A stretch of 64,000 bases of DNA from Pseudomonas mandelii (GTDB lineage: Bacteria; Pseudomonadota; Gammaproteobacteria; Pseudomonadales; Pseudomonadaceae), in NCBI RefSeq assembly GCF_024138395.1, contig NZ_JAMYDU010000004.1, positions 310,001 to 374,000 on the forward strand, in the 5' to 3' direction. The first letter of the stretch is position 1. Each line of letters begins with the position of its first letter. Shown here in pieces: positions 25,574-33,867 of the stretch. A model generated the notes under the pieces. The model was not told the DNA's origin. It searched no databases and saw nothing but the letters and a program-made list of their open reading frames with translations. Both the position numbers and the translations under genes were made by a program.

Positions 25574-27409
25574 TCAGCTTGAGCCCAGAGCACTGCAAAC
25601 GATCCGTGCAGTCACGTCGAAATTATCCAGAGTGAGCACATCGATTGGCGAACGACCTTTTAGTCGCTCATGAGGTTTACAAAGAGCGCCATAAAGCCTC
25701 CATGCATCCGCATCCGGAGACCGCATCAGCACCGCGAGAACCAATTTGTGCCGCAATGGATCAAGCTGCCAATCGGGAATGCGCTGACCGCGATTCCCCA
25801 AGCTCAGGGACAGCAGGCGCCGAGCCTTAATATCGCGATTGATCTGATCACGGGATTTACCTGCCAGTCTGGCGAAGACCAGCAACGGCAAGTTACTCGA
25901 AGCCTCAAACGTGGCCAGCATTTCGGCCCGTTCACGCTGGATGTCAGACACGTGAGATTTGTGAGGTTTTCCAGGCCGCAGCGCGGGCACGACAGGCGAT
26001 TGATTGAGCCCAATGGGGGCTTTCTCGCTACTGTCCAGCATCGTCGATGGGACGGTCGCCGGTGCAAAGCTGCTGCTGTACAGAACAGCATTTGCGTTCG
26101 CGTTTTCCAGTAAGGGCAGCGAAGCTGCGCCCTCCAAACGAATAGTCAGCGGAGAACTTGCTGCTTTCGGTTTCCCCTGCCCCCAAAGGTCCAATCTATT
26201 CGCCCAATCCTGCATCATGGTCCGACGCTGTTCGACATATTCCGCGTGGTTGTAGGCCGCACTCACCTTGTCTGGATCGGCATGAGAAAGCTGCGCGTCG
26301 ACCCATACCTTGGGGTAACCAATCTCATTCAGCGCCGTCGAAATCGTCGCCCTCATCCCATGCCCGGTCAGTTGGTCGGCATACCCCATTCGACGCAACG
26401 CTCCATTCAAGGTGTTCTCGCTAATACGCTTGCTTAGGTCGCTCCGGTGCGCGAACAAATAACGCTGTGCGGGGACAACTTGGCTCAGCATCTGGCGCAC
26501 TATTTCAAGCGCCTGGACCGACAATGGCACGATGTAAGGCGGTATGTTTGAGGCCTGTTTCCCCGCCTTGCGCATCCCCATCTGAAGCTGCTTCACCACT
26601 TCCGGCGGGATGATCCACAACCGCTGCTCCAGATCAAACTGGTCGGGCGTCGCCAAGCGCAGCTCGCCAGTACGCACCCCCGTCAGCAGCAACAAGCGAA
26701 GACCTAGGCGTGTTTGGTTTGCACCACCGTAATCTCGAAGCGCGGCCAGCAATGCAGGCAGCTCGTCCATACGAAGAAAGGGATTGTGTGTGACAGGGGG
26801 TCTGGGAAGCGCCACCACATCAAGGTCCGACGCGGGATTCTGGTCAAGCCCCTCCACCTTCACTAGGGCGTATCGGAACAATTGCTTGAACCAGGTCCGA
26901 CATTTTTCCGCTGTAGTTAACGCCTTGCGTTGTTCGATTCCGCTCAGTAGGTGCATCAAGTCGTGGCGATTAATGTCGTAGATGGACCGCCGACCGAGCG
27001 TTGGCAGGACGTCTTTTTTGAAGATTCTCAAGATTTGCGAGAGCGTGCTCTGGCGACCTTCCTTCAGGCTCAGTCTGCGGAACGCGACCCATTGATCAAA
27101 CACCGCTTCAAAGGTGTGCTCTGCCGCATTACGCACGGAGCGACGCTGCTGTTTACGATGCTCATAAGGATTGATGCCTTGAGCAACCAAGGCACGCGCC
27201 TCATCACGGCGTCCACGCGCTTCTTTGAGACTGATCTGCGGGTAACTACCCAGGGACATGCGCTTCTGCTTGCCTGCCCAGTAGTACCTGAAATACCAGA
27301 TCTTTCCCCCACGGGCCGTCACATTGAGCGCAAGCCCATCCGTGTCGCCGAGGGAGTAATCGTTGCCGGTAATTCTGGCTTGCCGAACGGTGGTATCCGA
27401 GAGTGCCAT
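25574..27409 (-). CDS. Tyrosine-type site-specific integrase, P4/IntB13-like
   Basis: 611 residues. The N-terminal arm-binding DUF4102 domain (about 5-90, LALNVTARGGKIWYFRYYWA), the core-binding domain (about 100-190) and the catalytic domain (about 205-405) are complete. The active-site residues are visible: Arg246 in TGVRTGEL, His350 and Arg353 in TGHGMRAT, His376 in LSHADPD and the nucleophile Tyr386 in AAYNHAEY. A long extra C-terminus (about 450-611) ends in a DUF2384-like segment (GRSPIDVLTLDNFDVTARIV), as in the ICEclc integrase IntB13. It starts 236 bp from the 3' end of tRNA-Gly(GCC), the integration site used by ICEclc. It looks intact, unlike most of the island. Confidence 0.92.
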   Translation of the reverse strand: MALSDTTVRQARITGNDYSLGDTDGLALNVTARGGKIWYFRYYWAGKQKRMSLGSYPQISLKEARGRRDEARALVAQGINPYEHRKQQRRSVRNAAEHTFEAVFDQWVAFRRLSLKEGRQSTLSQILRIFKKDVLPTLGRRSIYDINRHDLMHLLSGIEQRKALTTAEKCRTWFKQLFRYALVKVEGLDQNPASDLDVVALPRPPVTHNPFLRMDELPALLAALRDYGGANQTRLGLRLLLLTGVRTGELRLATPDQFDLEQRLWIIPPEVVKQLQMGMRKAGKQASNIPPYIVPLSVQALEIVRQMLSQVVPAQRYLFAHRSDLSKRISENTLNGALRRMGYADQLTGHGMRATISTALNEIGYPKVWVDAQLSHADPDKVSAAYNHAEYVEQRRTMMQDWANRLDLWGQGKPKAASSPLTIRLEGAASLPLLENANANAVLYSSSFAPATVPSTMLDSSEKAPIGLNQSPVVPALRPGKPHKSHVSDIQRERAEMLATFEASSNLPLLVFARLAGKSRDQINRDIKARRLLSLSLGNRGQRIPDWQLDPLRHKLVLAVLMRSPDADAWRLYGALCKPHERLKGRSPIDVLTLDNFDVTARIVCSALGSS

Positions 27410-27574
27410 AGCGAGCTCCTGATCAGAGTCAGGGCCAGATGCTCATCTCGCTATCCAAGCTGCACCAGCAACAAAGCGATTCAGTGCGCGTCCGAATTCA
27501 AGACTCTCATTCGGGACTCAATTCAGGACTTAAACGCACTGGATGGTGCTGGATTTCAGTGGTTCCCGCCGGAA

Positions 27575-27597
27575 CGAAAAAAGGACCCGAAGGTCCT
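27575..27597 (-). terminator. Rho-independent terminator after tRNA-Gly
   Basis: Minus strand AGGACC-TTCG-GGTCCT with the stable TTCG tetraloop followed by seven T. It lies 48 bp beyond the tRNA 3' end on the element side, so an inserted element carries its own terminator for the tRNA transcript. Confidence 0.8.
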
Positions 27598-27644
27598 GAT
27601 TTCAATCGCTTACAGAATTCAGTGGAACTCTGCAGCGCAATATT

Positions 27645-27720
<76 letters not shown>

Positions 27721-27782
27721 GTCTTGGTGAGGCGCATTCTATAGAATCCTGATGCCCCGTCAACCCCTTGATTCAAAATAGT

Positions 27783-28349
27783 TTATTTCTTTTCCACGTC
27801 AGTCTTCAGATGCGGCCAGGCAGCCCGCAAGTATTGGACCATGGACCACAACGTCAGGCCAGCGGACACCAGCAATAAGGCGTAACCCATCAGAACCCAG
27901 AAGCTGAAGTCTGAAGGATTGGCCAACAGGATCACCAGCGCCAGCATTTGCGCGGCGGTTTTCCATTTGCCCAGGTTCGACACCGCAACATGGGCGCGAG
28001 CACCGAGTTCGGCCATCCATTCGCGCAGTGCCGAGACGACAATTTCGCGACCGATGATAACGGCGGCCGGCAGCGTGAGCCACAGGTTGCCATGCTCTTG
28101 CACCAGCAGAACCAGGGCAACGGCGACCATCAGCTTGTCTGCAACGGGATCGAGGAAGGCCCCGAACGGGGTGCTTTGTTCCAGACGACGGGCCAGATAT
28201 CCGTCGAGCCAGTCGGTCGCGGCGGCAAACGCGAAGACCGAGGCGGACGCCAAATAGCTCCAGTGGTAAGGCAAATAAAACAGCAAAATGAAGATCGGGA
28301 TGAGCAGGACGCGTAGAACGGTAATCAGATTAGGGATATTCATCGGCAC
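27783..28349 (-). CDS. pgsA: CDP-diacylglycerol-glycerol-3-phosphate 3-phosphatidyltransferase
   Basis: 188 residues, normal length. It carries the CDP-alcohol phosphotransferase motif D-G-x2-A-R-x8-G-x3-D-x3-D ([20 protein letters not shown] followed by FLDPVADK, about residues 45-75) and four or so membrane helices. It makes phosphatidylglycerophosphate, the first committed step to phosphatidylglycerol and cardiolipin, in the inner membrane. It follows uvrC by 27 bp and precedes tRNA-Gly, the common arrangement in pseudomonads. Confidence 0.95.
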   Translation of the reverse strand: MPMNIPNLITVLRVLLIPIFILLFYLPYHWSYLASASVFAFAAATDWLDGYLARRLEQSTPFGAFLDPVADKLMVAVALVLLVQEHGNLWLTLPAAVIIGREIVVSALREWMAELGARAHVAVSNLGKWKTAAQMLALVILLANPSDFSFWVLMGYALLLVSAGLTLWSMVQYLRAAWPHLKTDVEKK

Positions 28350-28376
28350 AACTGGCTACGAGGTGAGTTGGGCATT

Positions 28377-30200
28377 CTACTCGCTGTGCAGATTTGCATA
28401 AATCAACTCTGCGAGCTTTTTGCTGATTCCGGGTGCTTTGGCGATCTCGTCGATGCTGGCACGAGACAGCTCCTGCAATCCACCAAAATGTTTCAATAAA
28501 TCGCGTCGACGTGTCGGTCCGACACCGGCAACGCCCTCAAGCGTAGACGTGCGGCGAGTTTTCCCACGGCGTGCGCGGTGTCCGGTAATGGCGAAACGGT
28601 GGGCTTCGTCGCGGATCTGCTGGATCAAATGCAGCGCGGGGGAATCGCCGCGCAAGGTGAATTCATGGGCTGCGTCGTTGAGGTACAGGGTTTCAAAACC
28701 GGCCTTGCGCGTCGCGCCCTTGGCAACGCCCAGCAAAATCAGGTCGGGCACGGCCAGTTCATTAAGTACGTCACGGGCCATGGACAGCTGACCTTTACCG
28801 CCGTCGACCAGAAGAATGTCCGGCAACTTGCCCTCGCCGTCCTTCAATTTGCTGAAGCGTCGGGTCAGGGCCTGGTGCATCGCGGCATAGTCATCGCCCG
28901 GGGTAACGCCTTCAATGTTGTAGCGGCGGTAGTCGGATTTGATTGGGCCTTCCGGACCGAACACCACACAGGACGCTACAGTGGCTTCGCCGCTGGAATG
29001 GCTGATGTCATAACACTCGAGACGTTGCGGCGGCTCGTCCAGGCTCAGCACTTCGGCCAGCGCATCGAAACGTGCAGCAACGTGCTGCCGGTTAGCCAGA
29101 CGCGCGCCCAGCGCTTGCTCGGCATTGGTGACCGCCAATTGCTGCCAGCGCGCTCGGGTGCCGCGTACTCGATGGCTGATGGTCAATTCGCGACCGCGCA
29201 GCTCTTCGATGGCTGCGATCAGGGTCGGAAAGTCTTCGTGAACCACGTTGACGATCAGCTCGCTCGGCAAGTCGCGCTCGGGGCTGCTGATGAAATACTG
29301 GCCGAGAAACGCTGCCATGACTTCGGAAACGTCTTCCTCAATACCTACTTGTGGAAAGAAGTTCTTGCTCCCCAACACCCGACCACCGCGCACGCTGATC
29401 AAGTGCACGCAGGCGCCACCCGGGTTGACGAACGCCGCAATCACATCGACATCGCCCGTCCCCCCTTCCATGCTCTGCTGGTCCTGGACCCGACGCAGCA
29501 ATGAGATCTGGTCACGCAGCTCGGCGGCGCGCTCGAACTCGAGGTTGACCGCTGCCTCCTCCATGGCCGCAGACAACTCGTCCGCCAGAGCATTGCTGCG
29601 CCCCTCAAGAAACATCACCGAGTGGCGTACATCTTCGGCATACACCTCGGGCTCCACCAACCCCACACACGGCGCCTTGCAGCGTTTGATCTGATATTGC
29701 AGACAAGGTCGGGCGCGGTTCTTGTAGAAGCTGTCTTCACACTGACGAACAAAAAAAGCCTTTTGCAGCAAACTCAGGCTTTCGCGAATCGCCCCTGCGC
29801 TGGGATAAGGACCGAAATATTTGCCCTTGGCCTTTTTCGCCCCCCGATGAATGCTCAAGCGTGGGAACTGGCCATCCGAGAGAAAGACATAAGGGTAGGA
29901 TTTGTCGTCGCGCAGCAGGATGTTGTACGGCGGACGCCATTCCTTGATCAGCGTCTGCTCAAGCAGCAAGGCCTCGGTTTCGTTGGCCGTGATGGTGGTT
30001 TCGACTTGGGCGATACGGCCTACCAGCGCAGCGGTCTTGGGGGCAAGACCGGCTTTGCGGAAGTAGCTCGCCAAACGCTTCTTGAGATTTTTGGCTTTGC
30101 CGACATAAAGCAGGCGCGCATCGCAGTCGAACATGCGATAGACGCCCGGCCGACCACTGACCGTCGACAGAAAAGCACTTGGATCGAAGATTTCAGTCAT
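28377..30200 (-). CDS. uvrC: Excinuclease ABC subunit C
   Basis: 607 residues, full length. GIY-YIG nuclease domain at the N-terminus ([20 protein letters not shown], about 18-95), UvrB-binding UVR motif (about 200-235), RNase H-like second nuclease domain ([20 protein letters not shown] and the DGGKGQL motif) and the tandem helix-hairpin-helix at the end ([20 protein letters not shown]). It makes both incisions in nucleotide excision repair. It begins 2 bp after the gacA stop, a pairing conserved across gammaproteobacteria. Confidence 0.97.
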   Translation of the reverse strand: MTEIFDPSAFLSTVSGRPGVYRMFDCDARLLYVGKAKNLKKRLASYFRKAGLAPKTAALVGRIAQVETTITANETEALLLEQTLIKEWRPPYNILLRDDKSYPYVFLSDGQFPRLSIHRGAKKAKGKYFGPYPSAGAIRESLSLLQKAFFVRQCEDSFYKNRARPCLQYQIKRCKAPCVGLVEPEVYAEDVRHSVMFLEGRSNALADELSAAMEEAAVNLEFERAAELRDQISLLRRVQDQQSMEGGTGDVDVIAAFVNPGGACVHLISVRGGRVLGSKNFFPQVGIEEDVSEVMAAFLGQYFISSPERDLPSELIVNVVHEDFPTLIAAIEELRGRELTISHRVRGTRARWQQLAVTNAEQALGARLANRQHVAARFDALAEVLSLDEPPQRLECYDISHSSGEATVASCVVFGPEGPIKSDYRRYNIEGVTPGDDYAAMHQALTRRFSKLKDGEGKLPDILLVDGGKGQLSMARDVLNELAVPDLILLGVAKGATRKAGFETLYLNDAAHEFTLRGDSPALHLIQQIRDEAHRFAITGHRARRGKTRRTSTLEGVAGVGPTRRRDLLKHFGGLQELSRASIDEIAKAPGISKKLAELIYANLHSE

Positions 30201-30202
30201 TT

Positions 30203-30844
30203 TCAGAGGCTGGCATCAACCATGCCGTGACGAACCGCCAGCAGCGTCAACTCGACATCGCTGCTGATCGAAAGCTTCTCGAAAATACGGTAACGGTAGG
30301 TATTCACTGTTTTGGGCGACAGGCACAGTTTGTCGGAAATGATCTGCACCTTCTGACAGCCGACAATCATCAACGCAATCTGGATTTCCCGTTCAGACAA
30401 GGCGTCGAAGGGCGAATCATTGGTTGGCTGAAACGATTTGATCGCCAATTGCTGGGCAATCTGCGGGCTGATGTAGCGTTGCCCGGCAAACACCAGGCGA
30501 ATGGCCTGGACCATTTCCGGCAATCCGGCGCCCTTGGTCAGATAACCTGCAGCCCCTGCCTGTAACAGCCGGGTAGGAAACGGATCTTCTTCGCACACGG
30601 TGACCGCGACGACTTTGATGTCCGGATGACTGCGCAATAATTTGCGCGTGGCTTCAAGACCGCCGATCCCGGGCATCTTGACGTCCATCAGCACCACATC
30701 AGGTTTCAACTCACGCGCCTTAAGCAGGGATTCCTCCCCTGACTCAGCCTGGCCGACTACTTGCAGGCCATCGATGTCAGCCAGCATTCGTGTAATGCCT
30801 GTACGAACGAGATCATGGTCATCGACTACTAGCACCCTAATCAA
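30203..30844 (-). CDS. gacA: GacA/UvrY response regulator
   Basis: 213 residues. Receiver domain with the acidic pair DD (8-9), phospho-acceptor Asp54 ([10 protein letters not shown]), and Thr and Lys switch residues; LuxR/GerE helix-turn-helix at about 145-205 ([40 protein letters not shown]). Partner of the sensor GacS; it activates the small RNAs that titrate RsmA/E and so controls secondary metabolism and biofilm. First gene of the gacA-uvrC-pgsA run. The start [12 protein letters not shown] fits orthologues exactly. Confidence 0.97.
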   Translation of the reverse strand: MIRVLVVDDHDLVRTGITRMLADIDGLQVVGQAESGEESLLKARELKPDVVLMDVKMPGIGGLEATRKLLRSHPDIKVVAVTVCEEDPFPTRLLQAGAAGYLTKGAGLPEMVQAIRLVFAGQRYISPQIAQQLAIKSFQPTNDSPFDALSEREIQIALMIVGCQKVQIISDKLCLSPKTVNTYRYRIFEKLSISSDVELTLLAVRHGMVDASL

Positions 30845-30971
30845 GCAGACACCTCGCGATTTGGTCTTATTGGGTTGCTGGACACCTTAGCAAAAAGCAA
30901 CTGGCAGACCTAGCGGCAAGCAGCATATAAAAAGTGTCAATTCTTCTTGCGAGGCTTGCCGCCAGTGTGTT

Positions 30972-31415
30972 TCAGCGATGCAGTTCATTGATATCACGCT
31001 GCATTCTCAGGAAACACTGGTCTTGACCGACCACCTTGAGACCCTTTCTCTCGTAAAGCATTTTTGCCGGATTATTTTCAAAGACGGTCAGACGCAATGT
31101 CGGGCGGCGTTCCTTGCACGCCATGGCGAATACCTGATCGATCGTCCAGGAACCAGCGCCCTGCCCCTGGTACGCGGCTGATAAATGCAATTCGCGGATA
31201 TACAAGGCTCTAGCGTCGCGGCTCAGACTGACATACCCCATCAACGTGTCATCACGCACAATCAGCCAGTTTTCGCGGCCTTCCCAAGCGACATCGAAGG
31301 CCTCGTCGAGCCACAACAGCTCATGTTGAATGTAGTAGCGAAGCATATTTCGACAAGTCAGCTCACGAGCAAAGTCCAGGTCCCGAGACGTTGCCGGACG
31401 CAATTCGAAACTCAT
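30972..31415 (-). CDS. GNAT-family N-acetyltransferase
   Basis: 147 residues, a single GNAT domain. The acetyl-CoA binding loop is LSAAYQGQGAGSWTIDQ (the R/Q-x-x-G-x-G/A pattern) at about residue 77-93, and motif B is LRLTVFENNPAKMLYERKGL. The ATG immediately follows the stop of the decayed nitrilase gene, with GAGG as ribosome binding site, so they formed one transcript. Substrate unknown. Confidence 0.85.
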   Translation of the reverse strand: MSFELRPATSRDLDFARELTCRNMLRYYIQHELLWLDEAFDVAWEGRENWLIVRDDTLMGYVSLSRDARALYIRELHLSAAYQGQGAGSWTIDQVFAMACKERRPTLRLTVFENNPAKMLYERKGLKVVGQDQCFLRMQRDINELHR

Positions 31416-32076
31416 TCAAGCCTCCGCGACCGCCACGATTCGCCCTTTCCAGCCGTCAGCATCGCGGCGAGCAACCACCAAAAGGCTCCCCGTGCCCGGA
31501 GCCGCCACAATCAACGTCCCGTCCGCCGCCCAGATTGCACTGCGCCCTGCCGACTCCCAGCCACCCGTTGCGCCACCATGGTTGGCCATCAGAACCGCCA
31601 TCGAATGGGTGCACGCATAGCCTTGCAACAGCGCGGTATCTGGAGCGTAGCCGTTTTCTGTGATCAACACGCCCGCGGCATAAAGATCAGCGCCCTGCCC
31701 AGCCGCGGCAGCCGCGTGACTGGCGTGAGAAAAATCGGCGCAGACCGCCAGCGCGACAGTGTCGGTACCGATCTTCCAGAGCTCCGATCAACACCGGCGA
31801 ATCGTCCGACAGACGAATCGGCATCCCGACGACACTGGTTACACCGACTTCCCGCGCGAAATCGCGCAGCGATTGCAGCACCTCGGCGTCTGGCGCTATG
31901 GCCAACTCCGCCGCCAGGCCGCGTTCGTACCCGGTCAGTGACAGTTCCGGAAACACCAGCAATTGCACGCCCTGCTCCGCAGCAATCTGCATGAAGCGCC
32001 GATGCCAGGCCATATTGGCGGCAAGATCACCAGCGATGGAGATCGATTGAGCGGCGGCAATGGTCAGTGTCGTCAT
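31416..32076 (-). pseudogene. Carbon-nitrogen hydrolase (nitrilase superfamily), internal deletion
   Basis: The N-terminus is normal from the ATG at 32,076 (TLTIAAAQSISIAGDLAANM; catalytic Glu in LVFPELSLTGYE). After SPVLIGAL at about 31,783 the frame changes and the text jumps to KIGTDTVALAVCADFSHASH, which holds the nucleophile Cys region, then ITENGYAPDTALLQGYACTH and a normal end. About 30 residues that should carry the catalytic Lys (KxHLHPGE-type) between them are missing. With both a frameshift and a lost catalytic residue this gene is dead. It was the first gene of a pair with the GNAT gene. Confidence 0.82.
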
Positions 32077-32183
32077 GGTTCGTCCTTGTGATGTTGTGGT
32101 GGTTGGGCGCAGCGCAAAGTGTGTCACAACCCCGACGCACTCAAGCGATAGACAAGCCCATGAGCATCGATAGCATTTTCTGA

Positions 32184-32213
32184 TTGAATCCGCGTACCGG
32201 CCTCTAGTAAGCT
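32184..32213 (+). promoter_or_regulatory. Possible sigma-70 promoter of the DAHP synthase leader
   Basis: TTGAAT (32,184-32,189) and TAAGCT (32,208-32,213) are separated by 18 bp and lie about 25 bp before the first leader peptide. Plausible by position, but the match is only partial. Confidence 0.4.
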
Positions 32214-32237
32214 CGGCGCATTCATCGGAGACAGACC

Positions 32238-32366
32238 ATGCTCAACGCCCTCTCACAGCTTCGTACCGCCAGCGCCCCGCGCTCGGTTGCGGCTGCCCGG
32301 GCGAATGACGTTTGTGCTTCGGTCAGCTTTTATTTTGGGTATTGGTTTAGCCACTGGCGCGCCTGA
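32238..32366 (+). CDS. Leader peptide 1 for DAHP synthase (aromatic-rich)
   Basis: A 42-residue frame with a good GGAG ribosome binding site (32,227-32,230). Its last 14 residues read VSFYFGYWFSHWRA: three Phe, two Tyr and two Trp clustered next to the stop. The stop overlaps a region able to form a hairpin with these codons (TGGGTAT 32,336-32,342 with ATACCCA 32,366-32,372) and a strong terminator follows 48 bp later. This is the layout of ribosome-mediated attenuation as in trpL and pheL. Control by all three aromatic amino acids would suit a DAHP synthase gene. It resembles no annotated leader that I know. Confidence 0.72.
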   Translation: MLNALSQLRTASAPRSVAAARANDVCASVSFYFGYWFSHWRA

Positions 32367-32414
32367 TACCCACACGGCGCCCACTTTAAACGGGTCGCCA
32401 CCAGAGAATTCTCA

Positions 32415-32450
32415 ACCCCCGGTCGGCCTCCCGACCGGGGGTTTTGTTTT
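32415..32450 (+). terminator. Attenuator (rho-independent terminator) upstream of DAHP synthase
   Basis: ACCCCCGGTCGG, loop CCTC, CCGACCGGGGGT: a perfect 12-bp GC-rich stem (32,415-32,442) followed by TTTGTTTTTTT. It lies between leader peptide 1 and the structural gene, so it must be bypassed for expression. No gene other than the leader ends here, which argues for a regulatory role. Confidence 0.88.
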
Positions 32451-32516
32451 TTTCAGCGCCCTGCATTTAGTTGCATACATTTTTAGCGACAACCAGACAA
32501 TTTGAGGATTCACGAC

Positions 32517-32669
32517 ATGAACTACGCCACTTATTACCGTTACGACAGTTTTACCGCCTGGCGATTTACCAGCCTCCGCTCGGGACAGCCTGCCGCCTCC
32601 GATCGGTCACCCACAGGTGGCAAGCACATACACGCAGCCAATCCGGCCAATTGTCGAACACCCCAGTAG
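32517..32669 (+). CDS. Leader peptide 2 for DAHP synthase (Tyr/Phe/Trp-rich start)
   Basis: A 50-residue frame with GAGGA eight bases before the ATG. The first 17 residues (MNYATYYRYDSFTAWRF) hold four Tyr, two Phe and one Trp; the remainder is ordinary. It lies after the attenuator and 48 bp before the DAHP synthase ATG. It could be a second regulatory leader, where stalling changes access to the downstream start, or a fossil of one. There is no terminator immediately after it. Confidence 0.5.
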   Translation: MNYATYYRYDSFTAWRFTSLRSGQPAASDRSPTGGKHIHAANPANCRTPQ

Positions 32670-32717
32670 GGCCGAGCGCGCGGGAACGAACCCGCCGCCA
32701 GCCCAGGAAGCCCGAAT

Positions 32718-33806
32718 ATGAACTCGTCCGTCTCTGCTCTGCCGCTGTCCACCCTGAGCCCTGCCAATGAAGCGCTGACCTTGCGTCTGCCCAGCTCATT
32801 GCAACTCAAACAGCAATTGCCCCTCAGCAACGCCCTGACCCGGCAAGTCGCCGACCACCGTCAGGCGGTACGCGCGATCCTCAACGGTGAAGACTCCCGT
32901 CTGCTGGTCATCGTCGGCCCCTGCTCGATTCACGACCCCCGTTCAGCCCTTGAATACGCCGCCAACCTGGCCCGTCTGTCTGCGCAAGTCAGCGATGAGA
33001 TGCTGTTGGTGATGCGCGCCTACGTCGAAAAACCCCGCACTACGGTTGGCTGGAAAGGCTTGGCCTACGACCCGAATCTGGACGGCAGCGACGACATGGC
33101 GGGCGGTTTGACGCTGTCCCGCGAATTGATGCGCGAAATGCTCCAACTGGGCTTACCCGTTGCCACCGAGCTGCTGCAACCCATGGCCGCCGGCTACTTC
33201 GATGACCTGCTGAGCTGGGTCGCGATTGGCGCCCGTACCACCGAATCACAGATCCACCGGGAAATGGCCAGCGGCCTGAGCATGCCGGTAGGGTTCAAGA
33301 ACGGTACCGATGGCGGTGTGGCGATCGCCAGCGATGCCATGCGCTCGGCGGCTCATCCGCATCGCCATTTCGGCGTCGATAGCCAAGGGCACCCTGCAAT
33401 TATTCAGACACCGGGCAACCCCGACACCCACCTGGTACTGCGTGGCGGCCATCGTGGGCCGAACTACGACCGCGACAGCATCGCCCAAGTGCACAGCGAT
33501 TTGACCAGACTCAAGATCCCGGCGCGGATCATGGTCGACTGCAGCCACGCTAACAGTGGTAAAGATCCATTGCGTCAGCCAGCCGTGTTCAACGACGTGC
33601 TTGAACAGCGCCTGCGCGGTGATCGTTCGCTGATCGGCATGATGATTGAGAGTCATCTGTTCGAAGGCTGTCAACCACTGAGCTCATCGCTGCGTTACGG
33701 GGTGTCGGTAACGGACGGCTGCCTTGGCTGGGCCGGGACGGAACAGTTGCTATTGCAGGCAGCCGAGCGACTTCGCACGCAGCGCCATACTCAACAGCCA
33801 AAGTGA
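32718..33806 (+). CDS. 3-deoxy-7-phosphoheptulonate (DAHP) synthase, class I
   Basis: 362 residues, the AroF/G/H type. Conserved stretches include LLVIVGPCSIHDPRSALEYA, MRAYVEKPRTTVGWKGLAYD, the GARTTESQIHREMASGLSMP substrate site, VGFKNGTDG, LRGGHRGPNYD and the metal-binding MVDCSHANSGKD. It joins phosphoenolpyruvate and erythrose 4-phosphate, the entry step of the shikimate pathway. AGGAAG precedes the ATG. Two aromatic-rich leader peptides and a terminator upstream indicate attenuation control in addition to feedback inhibition. Which amino acid inhibits it cannot be read with certainty. Confidence 0.95.
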   Translation: MNSSVSALPLSTLSPANEALTLRLPSSLQLKQQLPLSNALTRQVADHRQAVRAILNGEDSRLLVIVGPCSIHDPRSALEYAANLARLSAQVSDEMLLVMRAYVEKPRTTVGWKGLAYDPNLDGSDDMAGGLTLSRELMREMLQLGLPVATELLQPMAAGYFDDLLSWVAIGARTTESQIHREMASGLSMPVGFKNGTDGGVAIASDAMRSAAHPHRHFGVDSQGHPAIIQTPGNPDTHLVLRGGHRGPNYDRDSIAQVHSDLTRLKIPARIMVDCSHANSGKDPLRQPAVFNDVLEQRLRGDRSLIGMMIESHLFEGCQPLSSSLRYGVSVTDGCLGWAGTEQLLLQAAERLRTQRHTQQPK

Positions 33807-33815
33807 CCCATCCCC

Positions 33816-33849
33816 CGCCTTCCGGTTTTCAATCGAAAACCGGAAGGCG
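33816..33849. terminator. Perfect inverted repeat between convergent genes, probable bidirectional terminator
   Basis: CGCCTTCCGGTTTTC and GAAAACCGGAAGGCG form a 15-bp stem with loop AATC. It sits 10 bp after the DAHP synthase stop and 19 bp before the stop of the convergent gene at 33,868. There is no long T tract, so it may act partly as an RNA-stabilising hairpin. Confidence 0.65.
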
Positions 33850-33867
33850 ATCGACGTTAAAACCGGT

